Under the pieces are notes generated by a model that saw only the letters and a list, made by a program, of their open reading frames with translations, did no database searches and was not told where the DNA came from. The translations under genes and the position numbers were made by a program. A stretch of 23,444 bases of DNA from JACOXT01 sp964372855. GTDB taxonomy: Bacteria; Patescibacteriota; Microgenomatia; Levybacterales; UBA12049. Of this stretch, positions 7,670-15,179 are shown piece by piece (within the stretch, counting starts at the first letter, position 1; the number at the start of each line of letters is the position of its first letter). The DNA lies in the NCBI GenBank assembly GCA_964372855.1, contig CAYJRY010000013.1:1-23444 (forward strand), given 5' to 3'.

Positions 7670-8944
7670 TCATTTTAGCAGTTCTACAATTGCTTTTTCA
7701 AGCTGAAGATCATGTGACTGATCCTTCTGATTAAGACCAACCTCCAAATCAGGTTTAATACCCTCACCATGAACCCAGACTCCTTTAGGTGTCAGCCATT
7801 TTGCTATAGTTATATGAAGTCCCGCGCCTTTTCCTAAATCATCGGCTGCTTGGATTGTTCCTTTCCCAAAAGTGGTTTCTCCGATAAGTTTTGCTCTAGA
7901 ATTGTCTCTTAAAGCACCGCTAACTATTTCAGAAGCAGATGCGCTACCTTTATTTATAAGAACAACTAATTTTGAATCTTGAAAAAGTCCCTGACGACTT
8001 ACCGACTGTGTGCTTCTGACACCTTGTCCTATTTCTTCGATAACTACTGGTTGACCAACTCTTAGAAATTCTGAAGCGATAAAAATAGCATCAGACAAAT
8101 ATCCACCGGGATTATTTCGAAGATCTAAAATCAATCCTTTTATATTGGGATCTTTCTGAAATTCCAATCTATATGAATTAATTAGCTCTACCCAATCTTT
8201 ATTTGTCGCGTCCCCAAACTGCGAAAGCCTAATATAAGCAACCCTATTGTCTTCTTTTCCTTTGATACTTGTACTACTTTTGATACCTTCGATCTCCCTC
8301 ACTTTTTTAATCCATCCTTCTACACTTTTTATAGTTATAGTATCTCTTACTATTTTTACATCGATTGGCTTGTCTATGTTTTTGCGAAGAATAGTAAGTT
8401 TAACCGATGTTCCTTTTGGGCCTCTTATTTTCTCAACCGCATTTGAGATGCTCCAATTAACTGTTACATCATCATTTACCTTAAGAATAGAATCCCCTGG
8501 TTTTAAACCTGCTTTTTCGGCTGGACTACCAGTAAGAGGCGCAACTACAATAATTTGTTTTTCTCTCATCCCAAGCTCTGCTCCAATTCCTGAAAACTGT
8601 CCCGCAAGTCCAGATTTGAAATTGGAATTTTGAGAAGGGGGAAGATACATCGTGTATGGATCGCCCAGACTTTGCGTCATTCCTTCAATTGCGCCATTTA
8701 ACATTTTTTGAGCATTTAGTTTTTCCTTATCGTAATATCTCGATTCAAGTCTTTGCCATACATTCCAAAAAAGTGAAAAATCAACTGCTTGAATAGAAGA
8801 AGGTGCCTCTTTATTAACTACGGCAACTGAAGGTTTGTAACTTTCCCAACTCACGTTTACTTTGTTTACCCCAAAATAATATCCAGCAATCCCAGAAATA
8901 ATTATTATCATTAAAAGCTGAAGGAATTTTACTTTGTTATTCAT
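7670..8944 (-). CDS. ctpA: C-terminal processing protease (S41 family)
   Basis: Tail-specific serine protease of the CtpA/Prc family acting outside the membrane; 424 aa. An N-terminal membrane segment covers about 7-25. A PDZ domain follows (about 105-190; FSGIGAEL, GSPAEKAGLKPGDSILKVN). The S41 catalytic domain carries LRNNPGGYL, nucleophile Ser336 in GSASASEI and the general base Lys361 in FGKGTIQ, with the 25-residue Ser-Lys spacing typical of the family. It is the first gene of the ctpA-htrA-murB unit and has a strong own promoter just after the rpsR stop. The symbol follows the family; the exact orthologue is not certain. Confidence 0.95.
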   Translation of the reverse strand: MNNKVKFLQLLMIIIISGIAGYYFGVNKVNVSWESYKPSVAVVNKEAPSSIQAVDFSLFWNVWQRLESRYYDKEKLNAQKMLNGAIEGMTQSLGDPYTMYLPPSQNSNFKSGLAGQFSGIGAELGMREKQIIVVAPLTGSPAEKAGLKPGDSILKVNDDVTVNWSISNAVEKIRGPKGTSVKLTILRKNIDKPIDVKIVRDTITIKSVEGWIKKVREIEGIKSSTSIKGKEDNRVAYIRLSQFGDATNKDWVELINSYRLEFQKDPNIKGLILDLRNNPGGYLSDAIFIASEFLRVGQPVVIEEIGQGVRSTQSVSRQGLFQDSKLVVLINKGSASASEIVSGALRDNSRAKLIGETTFGKGTIQAADDLGKGAGLHITIAKWLTPKGVWVHGEGIKPDLEVGLNQKDQSHDLQLEKAIVELLK

Positions 8945-8953
8945 AGTTTTTAT

Positions 8954-8982
8954 ATAATAACTATTTCAATTCTAAAGGTCAA
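8954..8982 (-). promoter_or_regulatory. ctpA operon promoter, near-leaderless
   Basis: On the minus strand: TTGACC (8977-8982), a 17-nt spacer and TATTAT (8954-8959). The predicted transcript start leaves only about 3 nt before ATG 8944. The -35 lies about a dozen nt from the rpsR stop, so no terminator separates the two operons. Confidence 0.7.
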
Positions 8983-8993
8983 AGGGGAAAATA

Positions 8994-9239
8994 TTATCTT
9001 GTAACGTATGGCATAAGAGCAAGAAATCTTGCTCGCTTGATATTGAGGCCGACTTTTTTTTGATGCCTTGCGCAAAGACCATTTCTTGATCTAGGTATTA
9101 TTTTATTTCTATCTGTAACAAATTTCGAAAGCATTCCAAAATCCCAAAATGATGGTTCTTTTTTCTCCGAACAGTAATAACAATTTTTAGGAATAGATAT
9201 TTTTCGTCTTGGCTTTCTAATAGGCTTTGATTTTGGCAT
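8994..9239 (-). CDS. rpsR: 30S ribosomal protein S18
   Basis: Small-subunit protein that binds S6 on the platform, 81 aa, normal length. The central and C-terminal parts are clear: LSKFVTDRNKIIPRSRNGLC and NIKRARFLALMPYV. It has CYYC near the N-terminus and a later CARH, so it appears to be the zinc-binding form. It starts 5 nt after ssb as the last gene of rpsF-ssb-rpsR. Confidence 0.96.
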   Translation of the reverse strand: MPKSKPIRKPRRKISIPKNCYYCSEKKEPSFWDFGMLSKFVTDRNKIIPRSRNGLCARHQKKVGLNIKRARFLALMPYVTR

Positions 9240-9244
9240 ATAGA

Positions 9245-9733
9245 TTAAAATGGTATATCATCAGGAACAACTTCTTCTTGAGGCGAATCTACTGGTTTTT
9301 CTTCCTTTTTGGTTTTTGGCATTTCAGTTTTTTTACTATCAGAGTTAGATACTACTTCATCTGACTTAGTAGTCGCATTAGATGTATCTATCTCACCACG
9401 TCTTGAATCAAGAAGTATCATATCTGATATGACTATTTCTGTTCTTGATCTTTGAGCTCCGTCCTGAGCAGTCCAGCTTCTTGTTGATATTCTCCCCTCA
9501 ACATACACCTTCCTGCCTTTTACTAGAAATTGACTGCAGAGTTCAGCTAACTTATTCCAAGCAACAATATTGTGAAATTCTGCTTCTTCTTGTTTCTCAC
9601 CAGAATCTTTTTTCCAACTTCTATTTGTTGCTATGCCAAACGAACAAACGGCACTGCCATTTGGCGTATATCTTAGCTCTGGATCTCGTGTAAAATTTCC
9701 AATTAACTGAACCCTAATTAGGCTTCTTGCCAT
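9245..9733 (-). CDS. ssb: Single-stranded DNA-binding protein
   Basis: Bacterial SSB, 162 aa, used in replication, repair and recombination. The OB fold covers about residues 1-112 (RVQLIGNFTRDPELRYTPNG; FHNIVAWNKLAELC; GRKVYVEGRISTRSW). An acidic, low-complexity linker follows. The protein ends in DDIPF, the conserved tip that recruits partner proteins. It lies between rpsF and rpsR as in many bacteria. A repeat-filled 73-nt spacer separates it from rpsF. Confidence 0.96.
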   Translation of the reverse strand: MARSLIRVQLIGNFTRDPELRYTPNGSAVCSFGIATNRSWKKDSGEKQEEAEFHNIVAWNKLAELCSQFLVKGRKVYVEGRISTRSWTAQDGAQRSRTEIVISDMILLDSRRGEIDTSNATTKSDEVVSNSDSKKTEMPKTKKEEKPVDSPQEEVVPDDIPF

Positions 9734-9747
9734 ATCTTTAAAGCTTC

Positions 9748-9803
9748 TAGTTGTCAGCGTCTAGCGTCTAGTTAACTAAACGCTAGTAGCTAGTTGCTAG
9801 AGG
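9748..9803. repeat. CTAG-rich repeat and palindrome in rpsF-ssb spacer
   Basis: The spacer contains six CTAG tetramers in about 60 bp (variants of AGCGTCTAG and GCTAGTAGCTAG). It also holds an imperfect 20-bp palindrome at 9764-9783 (GCGTCTAGTT/AACTAAACGC, 9 of 10 pairs). It looks like a small repeat cluster in an operon that is otherwise tightly packed. Its transcript could fold into a hairpin between the two cistrons. Confidence 0.6.
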
Positions 9804-9806
9804 CTA

Positions 9807-10088
9807 TTAATTTCTAATCACCAAGTGTCTTAATATATTATCATATTCTCCCAATTTTTTCTCAAAATTATCAGGAATTTTCTCTCCTTCTAAGAAAAAA
9901 TTCCAATAAAAACCTTTAGCTTCTTTCTTGATTTTATAAGCTAAAGGTTTCTCCCCAATTTCTTTCTCATCAGTTATTTTCAAATCTTTTTCTTTTAATA
10001 ATTTTTTAATCTGAGTAATTAACTTTTTACTGACAGCTTGGGATAATGACGGCTTAGTAATCAATACCAACTCATACGATCTCATCAT
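9807..10088 (-). CDS. rpsF: 30S ribosomal protein S6
   Basis: Small-subunit protein and partner of S18, about 93 aa. The N-terminus MRSYELVLITKPSLS and the later GEKPLAYKIKKEAKGFYWNFFLEG are typical, ending with LRHLVIRN. Three ATG codons stand in a row (10091, 10088, 10085). The -10 box at 10095-10100 predicts transcription from about 10088, so the second ATG is chosen; the third would also give a normal S6. With a leaderless message there is no room for the 5' leader through which S6:S18 regulates this operon in many bacteria (inference). Confidence 0.93.
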   Translation of the reverse strand: MMRSYELVLITKPSLSQAVSKKLITQIKKLLKEKDLKITDEKEIGEKPLAYKIKKEAKGFYWNFFLEGEKIPDNFEKKLGEYDNILRHLVIRN

Positions 10089-10094
10089 CATCTA

Positions 10095-10124
10095 ATCTTA
10101 ACACATTTTAATCTCAAAAAGCAA
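10095..10124 (-). promoter_or_regulatory. rpsF operon promoter, leaderless
   Basis: On the minus strand: TTGCTT (10119-10124), an 18-nt spacer and an extended -10 TGTTAAGAT (box at 10095-10100). The predicted transcript start is 10088, the second ATG of rpsF. Confidence 0.6.
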
Positions 10125-10148
10125 TAAATAAATCTAGTCCTATAGCAT

Positions 10149-10177
10149 TTGACTTTTTATCACTCCTTTGATATAAT
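10149..10177 (+). promoter_or_regulatory. Near-consensus promoter, leaderless GTG start
   Basis: TTGACT (10149-10154), a 17-nt spacer and TATAAT (10172-10177), the closest match to sigma70 consensus in the window. The predicted transcript start is 10184-10186, on the GTG start codon. It is divergent from the rpsF promoter. Confidence 0.75.
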
Positions 10178-10185
10178 TCATATCT

Positions 10186-10515
10186 GTGAATCGGGAAATT
10201 ATCAGTAGGGCAATTTCAGATCTTAGAAGTGAGGCTGGAAAAGTAGGAAAACGAGGAGCTAGAATCCATGACCGCGTATTGGATGTTAATCTACATCGAA
10301 TTAGAGCTTTAGAAGGTATATGCGGAAACTGTGACACTCTAAAGATTGACTTTGAGATTCGCGATGGACACAAACGAGTAATATTAAGATGCGAAAAAGG
10401 GTTATCTCCAGTTGACTTATATCGAAATACGGATTTTGGAAAAGAAGCTAAATGTAGTGGATTTTATGATGGATCTACTTCGAATAAAACTAACTTCCCT
10501 TCAAAAGTAACTTGA
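10186..10515 (+). CDS. Small Cys-containing hypothetical protein
   Basis: 109 aa from a GTG start fixed by the promoter just upstream. The N-terminal half is basic and helical, with KVGKRGARIHDRV. The C-terminal half has CGNC (Cys46, Cys49), a later Cys in LRCEKG and another in AKCSGF, a possible four-Cys zinc site with strand-like surroundings. I do not recognise the family. The stop is TGA, 10 nt from the end of the convergent alkD-like gene. It could be a nucleic-acid-binding protein, but that rests only on charge and Cys pattern. Confidence 0.7.
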   Translation: MNREIISRAISDLRSEAGKVGKRGARIHDRVLDVNLHRIRALEGICGNCDTLKIDFEIRDGHKRVILRCEKGLSPVDLYRNTDFGKEAKCSGFYDGSTSNKTNFPSKVT

Positions 10516-10525
10516 ACCTAAATTG

Positions 10526-11374
10526 TTAGCTTAGATATCTTTTCCTCAACTTCTCTGGAAAACGCTCAATAGCATATCGAAGCGTAGTTCTTGGTATTTT
10601 TTTGTAATAACTATCTAAAAATCTTAACTCTACCGCTAAGTCTCTCTTTCCTATCTCTCTTAACATCCATCCTACTGCTTTATGAATAAGATCATGATTA
10701 TCAAAAAGCAAGATTTCAGCAATTTCTAATGCTTCTTCAAACTTACTATTCTTTATAAAATGAAATGTAGAAATCATCGCGATTCTTCTTTCCCACAAAT
10801 TTTTTGATTTTGCTAAATTTATCAAAATTTCATGAGGGCGAGTTGTTTCGCGAAATGAACTTTTTACCTTCATTTTTGAAACGTACTTGTAAGGATCTAC
10901 TACAGGAGATTTAGATATGTTTTTGTAAACTATTTGGGTGTTTCCGCTAGGTTTTATAAAGTCATTGAACAAATATATCAAGCCCAATTGACTAAATAAG
11001 AAACCTCCGACTATTTTATCAGCAGACAAATCAACTAAATCCCAATTATTAATATATTTAATGTTCTTTAGATAAAAGTCGTAAATCTTTTTTTGAACTT
11101 TTTCATCTCCAATATTGAAATTATGAACAAGTATAAGAAGTGATATCACTCTCTCTTCGTGAAGGGGAGATTTTAGAAGTTTGTAAATCTCGGTGAAAGT
11201 AAGATTTTTATATTTTATCGCAAGTTTTCTAGACTGTGGGATTGTTAATCCCAAAAATATATCTCCCTCGCCATACTCTCCTTTTCCAGTCTTAAAATAT
11301 CCTTTCAAAACCTTTGCCCTCTTAGGATCTGAAGCTTTCTTAATATCTTTTCTTAATTGAACAATTGATATCAT
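10526..11374 (-). CDS. AlkD-like DNA alkylation repair protein with insert
   Basis: HEAT-repeat DNA glycosylase family that removes bulky cationic alkylated bases. Seen: FLGLTIPQSRKLA near the N-terminus; INNWDLVDLSA containing the family Trp111 and catalytic Asp115; KNLWERRIAMIST (Trp194); and the C-terminal HDLIHKAVGWMLREIGKRD with PRTTLRYAIERFPE. Length is 282 aa against about 230 for typical members. The excess is a block of roughly 50 residues (about 127-176) between the NNWDLVD helix and RPHEILINLAKSKN, where relatives pass almost directly. The ATG abuts the ychF stop (TAAATG), so the two are co-transcribed. Confidence 0.92.
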   Translation of the reverse strand: MISIVQLRKDIKKASDPKRAKVLKGYFKTGKGEYGEGDIFLGLTIPQSRKLAIKYKNLTFTEIYKLLKSPLHEERVISLLILVHNFNIGDEKVQKKIYDFYLKNIKYINNWDLVDLSADKIVGGFLFSQLGLIYLFNDFIKPSGNTQIVYKNISKSPVVDPYKYVSKMKVKSSFRETTRPHEILINLAKSKNLWERRIAMISTFHFIKNSKFEEALEIAEILLFDNHDLIHKAVGWMLREIGKRDLAVELRFLDSYYKKIPRTTLRYAIERFPEKLRKRYLS

Positions 11375-12484
11375 TTACGTTCCTATTTTAAATTCCACCA
11401 CATCTCCATCTTGCATAATATAATCTTTTCCTTCAAGTCTTGCTTTTCCCCTCTCCCGTGATCCTTTCCAACCACTATATTGAACAAAGTCTTCATACGA
11501 AACCACTTCTGCTTTTATAAATTTTTTCATAAAATCCGTATGGATTGCGCCGGAGGCCATGAGCGCGGTATTACCGCGTCGAATGGTCCAAGCTCTTACC
11601 TCTTTCTCTCCAGCTGTTAAAAATGAAATCAAACCCAACGTTTCATAAGCTTTCTTAATAAGCCTCTCAAGTCCTGATTGTTTTAGACCTAAATCCATCA
11701 AATATTGTTTTTGCTCATCCTCAGTTAACTCAGAAAGTTCTGCCTCAATCTTGGCACAAATGACTATTATATTTTTAGTATCGTAGACTAGACGACGAGA
11801 ATATTCAGTTAATGTTTTTTTTATGCCATCGGGTGTGTAATCCTTCTCTGAAACATTCAAAACCACAATCTCAGGTTTCACTGTTAACAAAAATAATTGA
11901 TTAATAGTCTCTTTCTCTTCGTCGTTTAATATAATTTCTCTTGCGGGTCTTCCCTGATTTAAACTTTCCCATAGTTTTTCAATCGCTTCTTTTTGATTTT
12001 TTATTTTTGATATTTTATTTTTTATGTTTGATATCGTTTCAAGGTCTGCTAAAATTAATTCAGTTTGGATCGTTTGATAATCAGTTTTGGGATCTACAGC
12101 TCCCTCTTTGACAATGTTTATGTCTTCAAAAGCGCGAACAACGTGCGCTACAACACTAACCTCTCGAATATGTGACAGGAATTTATTTCCAAGCCCCGCT
12201 CCTTGTGCTGCGCCTTTTACCAATCCTGCAATATCTACAAACTTTACAGTCGCAGGAACAATCGGCGTAGTTCTGCGTTCAATTCCGCGCAATTCAGTGC
12301 TGGAATCGATTATTCCAGCTAACTTTTCAAGCCTAGAATCAGGTACGGGAACTACACCTACGTTGGGTTCAATGGTAGCAAAAGGATAATTCGCAACAAA
12401 TGCCTGCTGCTTCTTCAAAAGAGCATTAAACAATGTACTCTTCCCTACGTTAGGCAACCCAACAATCCCGACCGATAAATTCAT
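11375..12484 (-). CDS. ychF: Ribosome-binding ATPase YchF (Obg family)
   Basis: Conserved P-loop protein that binds ribosomes; the family prefers ATP to GTP. Seen: G1 GLPNVGKST; the ANYPFATIEPNVG switch I region; G3 DIAGLVKGA; NVSE in place of the GTP-specific NKxD; and the C-terminal TGS-like domain with YSGWKGSRERGKARLEGKDY and QDGDVVEFK. Length 369 aa. An ATG two codons upstream (12490) is rejected because the -10 box at 12492-12497 puts transcription start at about 12485, leaving only the second ATG in the mRNA. Confidence 0.96.
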   Translation of the reverse strand: MNLSVGIVGLPNVGKSTLFNALLKKQQAFVANYPFATIEPNVGVVPVPDSRLEKLAGIIDSSTELRGIERRTTPIVPATVKFVDIAGLVKGAAQGAGLGNKFLSHIREVSVVAHVVRAFEDINIVKEGAVDPKTDYQTIQTELILADLETISNIKNKISKIKNQKEAIEKLWESLNQGRPAREIILNDEEKETINQLFLLTVKPEIVVLNVSEKDYTPDGIKKTLTEYSRRLVYDTKNIIVICAKIEAELSELTEDEQKQYLMDLGLKQSGLERLIKKAYETLGLISFLTAGEKEVRAWTIRRGNTALMASGAIHTDFMKKFIKAEVVSYEDFVQYSGWKGSRERGKARLEGKDYIMQDGDVVEFKIGT

Positions 12485-12491
12485 GTTCATA

Positions 12492-12500
12492 ATTATACCA
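12492..12500 (-). promoter_or_regulatory. ychF promoter, extended -10, leaderless
   Basis: On the minus strand TGGTATAAT is a perfect extended -10, with no clear -35. The predicted transcript start near 12485 coincides with the second ATG of ychF and excludes the first. Confidence 0.65.
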
Positions 12501-12643
12501 ATAATTTAACATGAGATATGGTCCGAACTACCCTAGACTTAGGTCTTGTTGCTAATTATTTAATCTGAAGAAGAAAAATATTATAAAAACTTGAAGCATG
12601 GGATGTGTTCTTATAAACAAAAGTTCTATTGCAAATGTCTTTA

Positions 12644-12706
12644 CTTTATTTTGAAGCTAAAACGGATAAATTGTAGCGTTTCGTCCTGACTGTTCCCCAT
12701 AAGTCA
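12644..12706. repeat. Intergenic element, copy B (after response regulator)
   Basis: The plus strand shares with 15363-15430 an identical 15-mer (CTTTATTTTGAAGCT). About 32 partly matching bases follow, including AAATTGT and GTCCTGAC, and then TTCCC. By eye the match is near 75-80% over about 50 bases. It lies 35 nt beyond the stop of the minus-strand response regulator gene, the same distance as copy A from its gene. No reading frame fits. The rest of 12498-12741 shows nothing else I can name. Confidence 0.6.
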
Positions 12707-12741
12707 TTTGAAAAAGTATGAATTACAACAAAGGAGATTGT

Positions 12742-13104
12742 TTACATATACTTCTCTACTGTTTTAATAAGCTCATTGATATCGAAGGGTTTTGCTACAA
12801 ATTCGTCTGCTCCTACTTCTATTGTAGATTTTGCAGCATCCGGATGTGCAGATGTCATAATAATTGGTATATGTTTTGTCTTAGTGTCAGTCTTTAGATT
12901 TTTACAGATAACTCTTCCATCATTTCCTGAAAGCAGCACATCAAGTACAATCACATGAGGGCCAAACTCACCTACTAGCTTATACGTTTCTTCACCATTT
13001 GTTATGGTTTCTGTTGTGTATCCATTGGACTCAAACGTCATTTGTAGGGCCTCTAAAATATCTGGATCATCATCCACAATTAACACTTTTTTAATTATTG
13101 CCAT
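12742..13104 (-). CDS. Receiver-only response regulator
   Basis: Single CheY-like receiver domain, 120 aa, with no output domain. Phosphorylation-site residues: acidic Asp11-Asp12-Asp13 cluster, phosphoacceptor Asp55 (VLDVLL), Thr84 (MTSA) and Lys105 (AKPFD). It follows the histidine kinase gene by 42 nt and is its likely partner. With no effector domain it must act by protein contact or pass phosphate onward. A TATAAT at 13112-13117 gives it its own leaderless promoter, so it can be made apart from the kinase. Confidence 0.94.
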   Translation of the reverse strand: MAIIKKVLIVDDDPDILEALQMTFESNGYTTETITNGEETYKLVGEFGPHVIVLDVLLSGNDGRVICKNLKTDTKTKHIPIIMTSAHPDAAKSTIEVGADEFVAKPFDINELIKTVEKYM

Positions 13105-13111
13105 AAGTTGT

Positions 13112-13117
13112 ATTATA
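13112..13117 (-). promoter_or_regulatory. -10 box of response regulator gene, leaderless
   Basis: A perfect TATAAT on the minus strand, 7 nt before ATG 13104, predicting a leader of about 1 nt. The -35 is poor. It sits in the 42-nt gap after the kinase gene. Confidence 0.5.
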
Positions 13118-13146
13118 TATGAAATAAACCACTCAGAGGAAGAAAT

Positions 13147-15093
13147 TTAATTCACAGGAAGAGTAAAGCTAAAAGTCGAACCCTTACCTTTCACACTATT
13201 AACCGAGATACTTCCCCCATGTTGTTTTATAATCTCAGATGCTATATATAGTCCCATTCCAAGCCCAGGATAAGTCTTCTCATCACCTTCACTTACTCGA
13301 TAAAAACGATCAAATACTCTATCTTGATCCTTCTTATTTATGCCAATCCCAAAGTCTCGAACTGCTACGAAAATGAGCTTTCCTTTCTTCTTAAGCGTGA
13401 CATCTATTTTATCTGCGTTAGGAGAATATTTAGCAGCATTGGTTAATAGGTTCACAATTACTTGACTCAGCCTCTCTTTATCTCCATTTACTTTTTGATC
13501 AATTTTTCCTTTTATTTTTATTTTGTGTTTAGTAGATATCGCCTGTACTTCCTCTACAGCTTCTTTTACACACTCATTAATATCAAATTGCGCACGATTA
13601 AGAACAAGTTTTCCACCATGTACTTTTGAAACATCCAAGAGATCTGTAACCAATTTTGTCAATTTATCTGTTTGTTCACCAATTTTTGAGATAAAGCGAC
13701 TGTACTTACTATCTTTATCCTTTTCTAGTTGTTTTTGTAGTAACTGAACAAATGCTTTTTGACTCGTTAATGGAGTCTTGAGCTCATGACTTGTAGCACT
13801 TAGGAAATCTTCTTTTCTTTGTTCAAGCTCCTTAAGTAAAGTTATATCACGGGATATTGCTAATAACCTGTCTATATTGCCCTTACTATCATAAATGGGC
13901 GTAATGATAACATCCCACCATTTTGGTGTTCCTTTTGCTGTTGGACAAAAGCCTTGAAATCTCCCAACGCCTCCATTATTTGCTGCTTCAACCGCTGAAG
14001 AAGCATCATCGTAGAATCTACCCTTCCAGAAGTTCCTGTAATCCTGTCCTATATACAAAGTAATATCATCAATCTCAAAATTTTTACATCCAGGTTGATT
14101 CATTTTTATTAAATTTCCTTTAAGATCCAAAACTTTAATGCAATCTGCACTGTTTTCTATAACGAGGCGATTAAACTCTTCACTTGCTTTCAATGCGTCT
14201 ACCGCCTGGAGCAATTTCGCTTCTGTCTTTTTGTGTTCATGTATTTCCGCTTCAAGTGCTTGTGCTTTTTGTTGCAAGATTGCAATCTCTCGAAGGCGTT
14301 CATCATGGGTATGTAGATTGAGGTAACTTTCAGTAGGAAGAACATCCGAATGCGATATACAAACATTAGTAAAAGCATTCGAAGTATTACTCCCGCCTAT
14401 ATTTTTCATAGGATATGCACAGTAAAGTGTGAATGGAAGCTTCTTTTGTAGATTATTCCAAAGTTCTTCAAGCCTTATAGCGCCAATCTTATTTCCTTTT
14501 TCCCAAAGTAGTGCCACCATCTCTCCATATGCGCGAATATTTTTATGCTTTTTCGATAAGACTCGTATGATTCCTCCAATAACTGAATTAAATAGCTTTG
14601 CGTTAGGAACTCCATTAATCATAAACTTTGAAAGAGTCTCAGCTGCATCTAAAAATATATACTTCTCTTTGAAAGAACCATTTCTCCCTTTACGAAGCAT
14701 TTCTTTTAATACCGCTCTATGTCTACCTGTTGCAATGACTATTGCTGCATCTCCAGTCTCTATATATCTTCTAATTGATTCCAAGAGGAAAGCATCATCC
14801 TCGTAAAATTGTACGATATGAGAATTATTTTCTAGTGTGCTCCAGTCATTATGAGGTGAAAGTAAGGATTCAGGGGGGGTTGAGAAGTCAGTAAGATCAT
14901 TAGGCTTTGCCATTTTTTCTAAATCGCTCTCAGTAAACCTCCAGTCCCCTCTGATACCTACTTTCCTACCCTTAAGTAGTTTTGCATATGCCCATCTGCG
15001 GACTGTAGCAGCGTGAACTCCTAAATAATCAGCTGCCTCTTGGACGCTGAGAAACTTTGTCTGTGAATAATTATTGTCAATTTTGTTTAACAT
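13147..15093 (-). CDS. Soluble histidine kinase: HTH + MEDS + PAS + kinase
   Basis: 648 aa with no membrane segment. Domains in order: a MerR/excisionase-like helix-turn-helix (about 13-63; VQEAADYLGV, GDWRFTESDL); a MEDS domain (about 88-235; HIVQFYEDDAFLLESI, GDAAIVIATG), as in the repressor DcmR; a short coiled coil (about 270-305); a PAS domain (about 310-425; ENSADCIKVLDLKGN); HisKA with phosphoacceptor His436 (SATSHELKTPL); and HATPase with N box (NLLTNAAK, about 548-555), G1 (DFGIGI, 580) and G2 (GLGMGLYIA). The front third equals a DcmR-like DNA-binding sensor joined to a complete PAS kinase, so the kinase itself may bind DNA. A Shine-Dalgarno-like AAGG precedes ATG by 10 nt. The likely partner is the receiver protein 42 nt downstream. 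Confidence 0.93.
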   Translation of the reverse strand: MLNKIDNNYSQTKFLSVQEAADYLGVHAATVRRWAYAKLLKGRKVGIRGDWRFTESDLEKMAKPNDLTDFSTPPESLLSPHNDWSTLENNSHIVQFYEDDAFLLESIRRYIETGDAAIVIATGRHRAVLKEMLRKGRNGSFKEKYIFLDAAETLSKFMINGVPNAKLFNSVIGGIIRVLSKKHKNIRAYGEMVALLWEKGNKIGAIRLEELWNNLQKKLPFTLYCAYPMKNIGGSNTSNAFTNVCISHSDVLPTESYLNLHTHDERLREIAILQQKAQALEAEIHEHKKTEAKLLQAVDALKASEEFNRLVIENSADCIKVLDLKGNLIKMNQPGCKNFEIDDITLYIGQDYRNFWKGRFYDDASSAVEAANNGGVGRFQGFCPTAKGTPKWWDVIITPIYDSKGNIDRLLAISRDITLLKELEQRKEDFLSATSHELKTPLTSQKAFVQLLQKQLEKDKDSKYSRFISKIGEQTDKLTKLVTDLLDVSKVHGGKLVLNRAQFDINECVKEAVEEVQAISTKHKIKIKGKIDQKVNGDKERLSQVIVNLLTNAAKYSPNADKIDVTLKKKGKLIFVAVRDFGIGINKKDQDRVFDRFYRVSEGDEKTYPGLGMGLYIASEIIKQHGGSISVNSVKGKGSTFSFTLPVN

Positions 15094-15103
15094 ACTTATG
15101 CAA

Positions 15104-15139
15104 CCTTTATTATTCTATCACATTAAAACAAATAAGCAA
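15104..15139 (-). promoter_or_regulatory. Histidine kinase promoter with RBS
   Basis: On the minus strand: TTGCTT (15134-15139), a 16-nt spacer and an extended -10 TGATAGAAT (box at 15112-15117), giving a leader of about 12 nt. AAGG at 15104-15107 lies 10 nt before the ATG. In contrast to most units here, this message has a leader and a ribosome-binding site. Confidence 0.55.
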
Positions 15140-15179
15140 GTAGGAAAAATGTGAGAAAATAATTAATCTATGGAAATTT

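Noticed and set aside
12511..12555. Plus-strand 14-codon frame divergent from ychF
   Set aside because: Too short and without its own signals.
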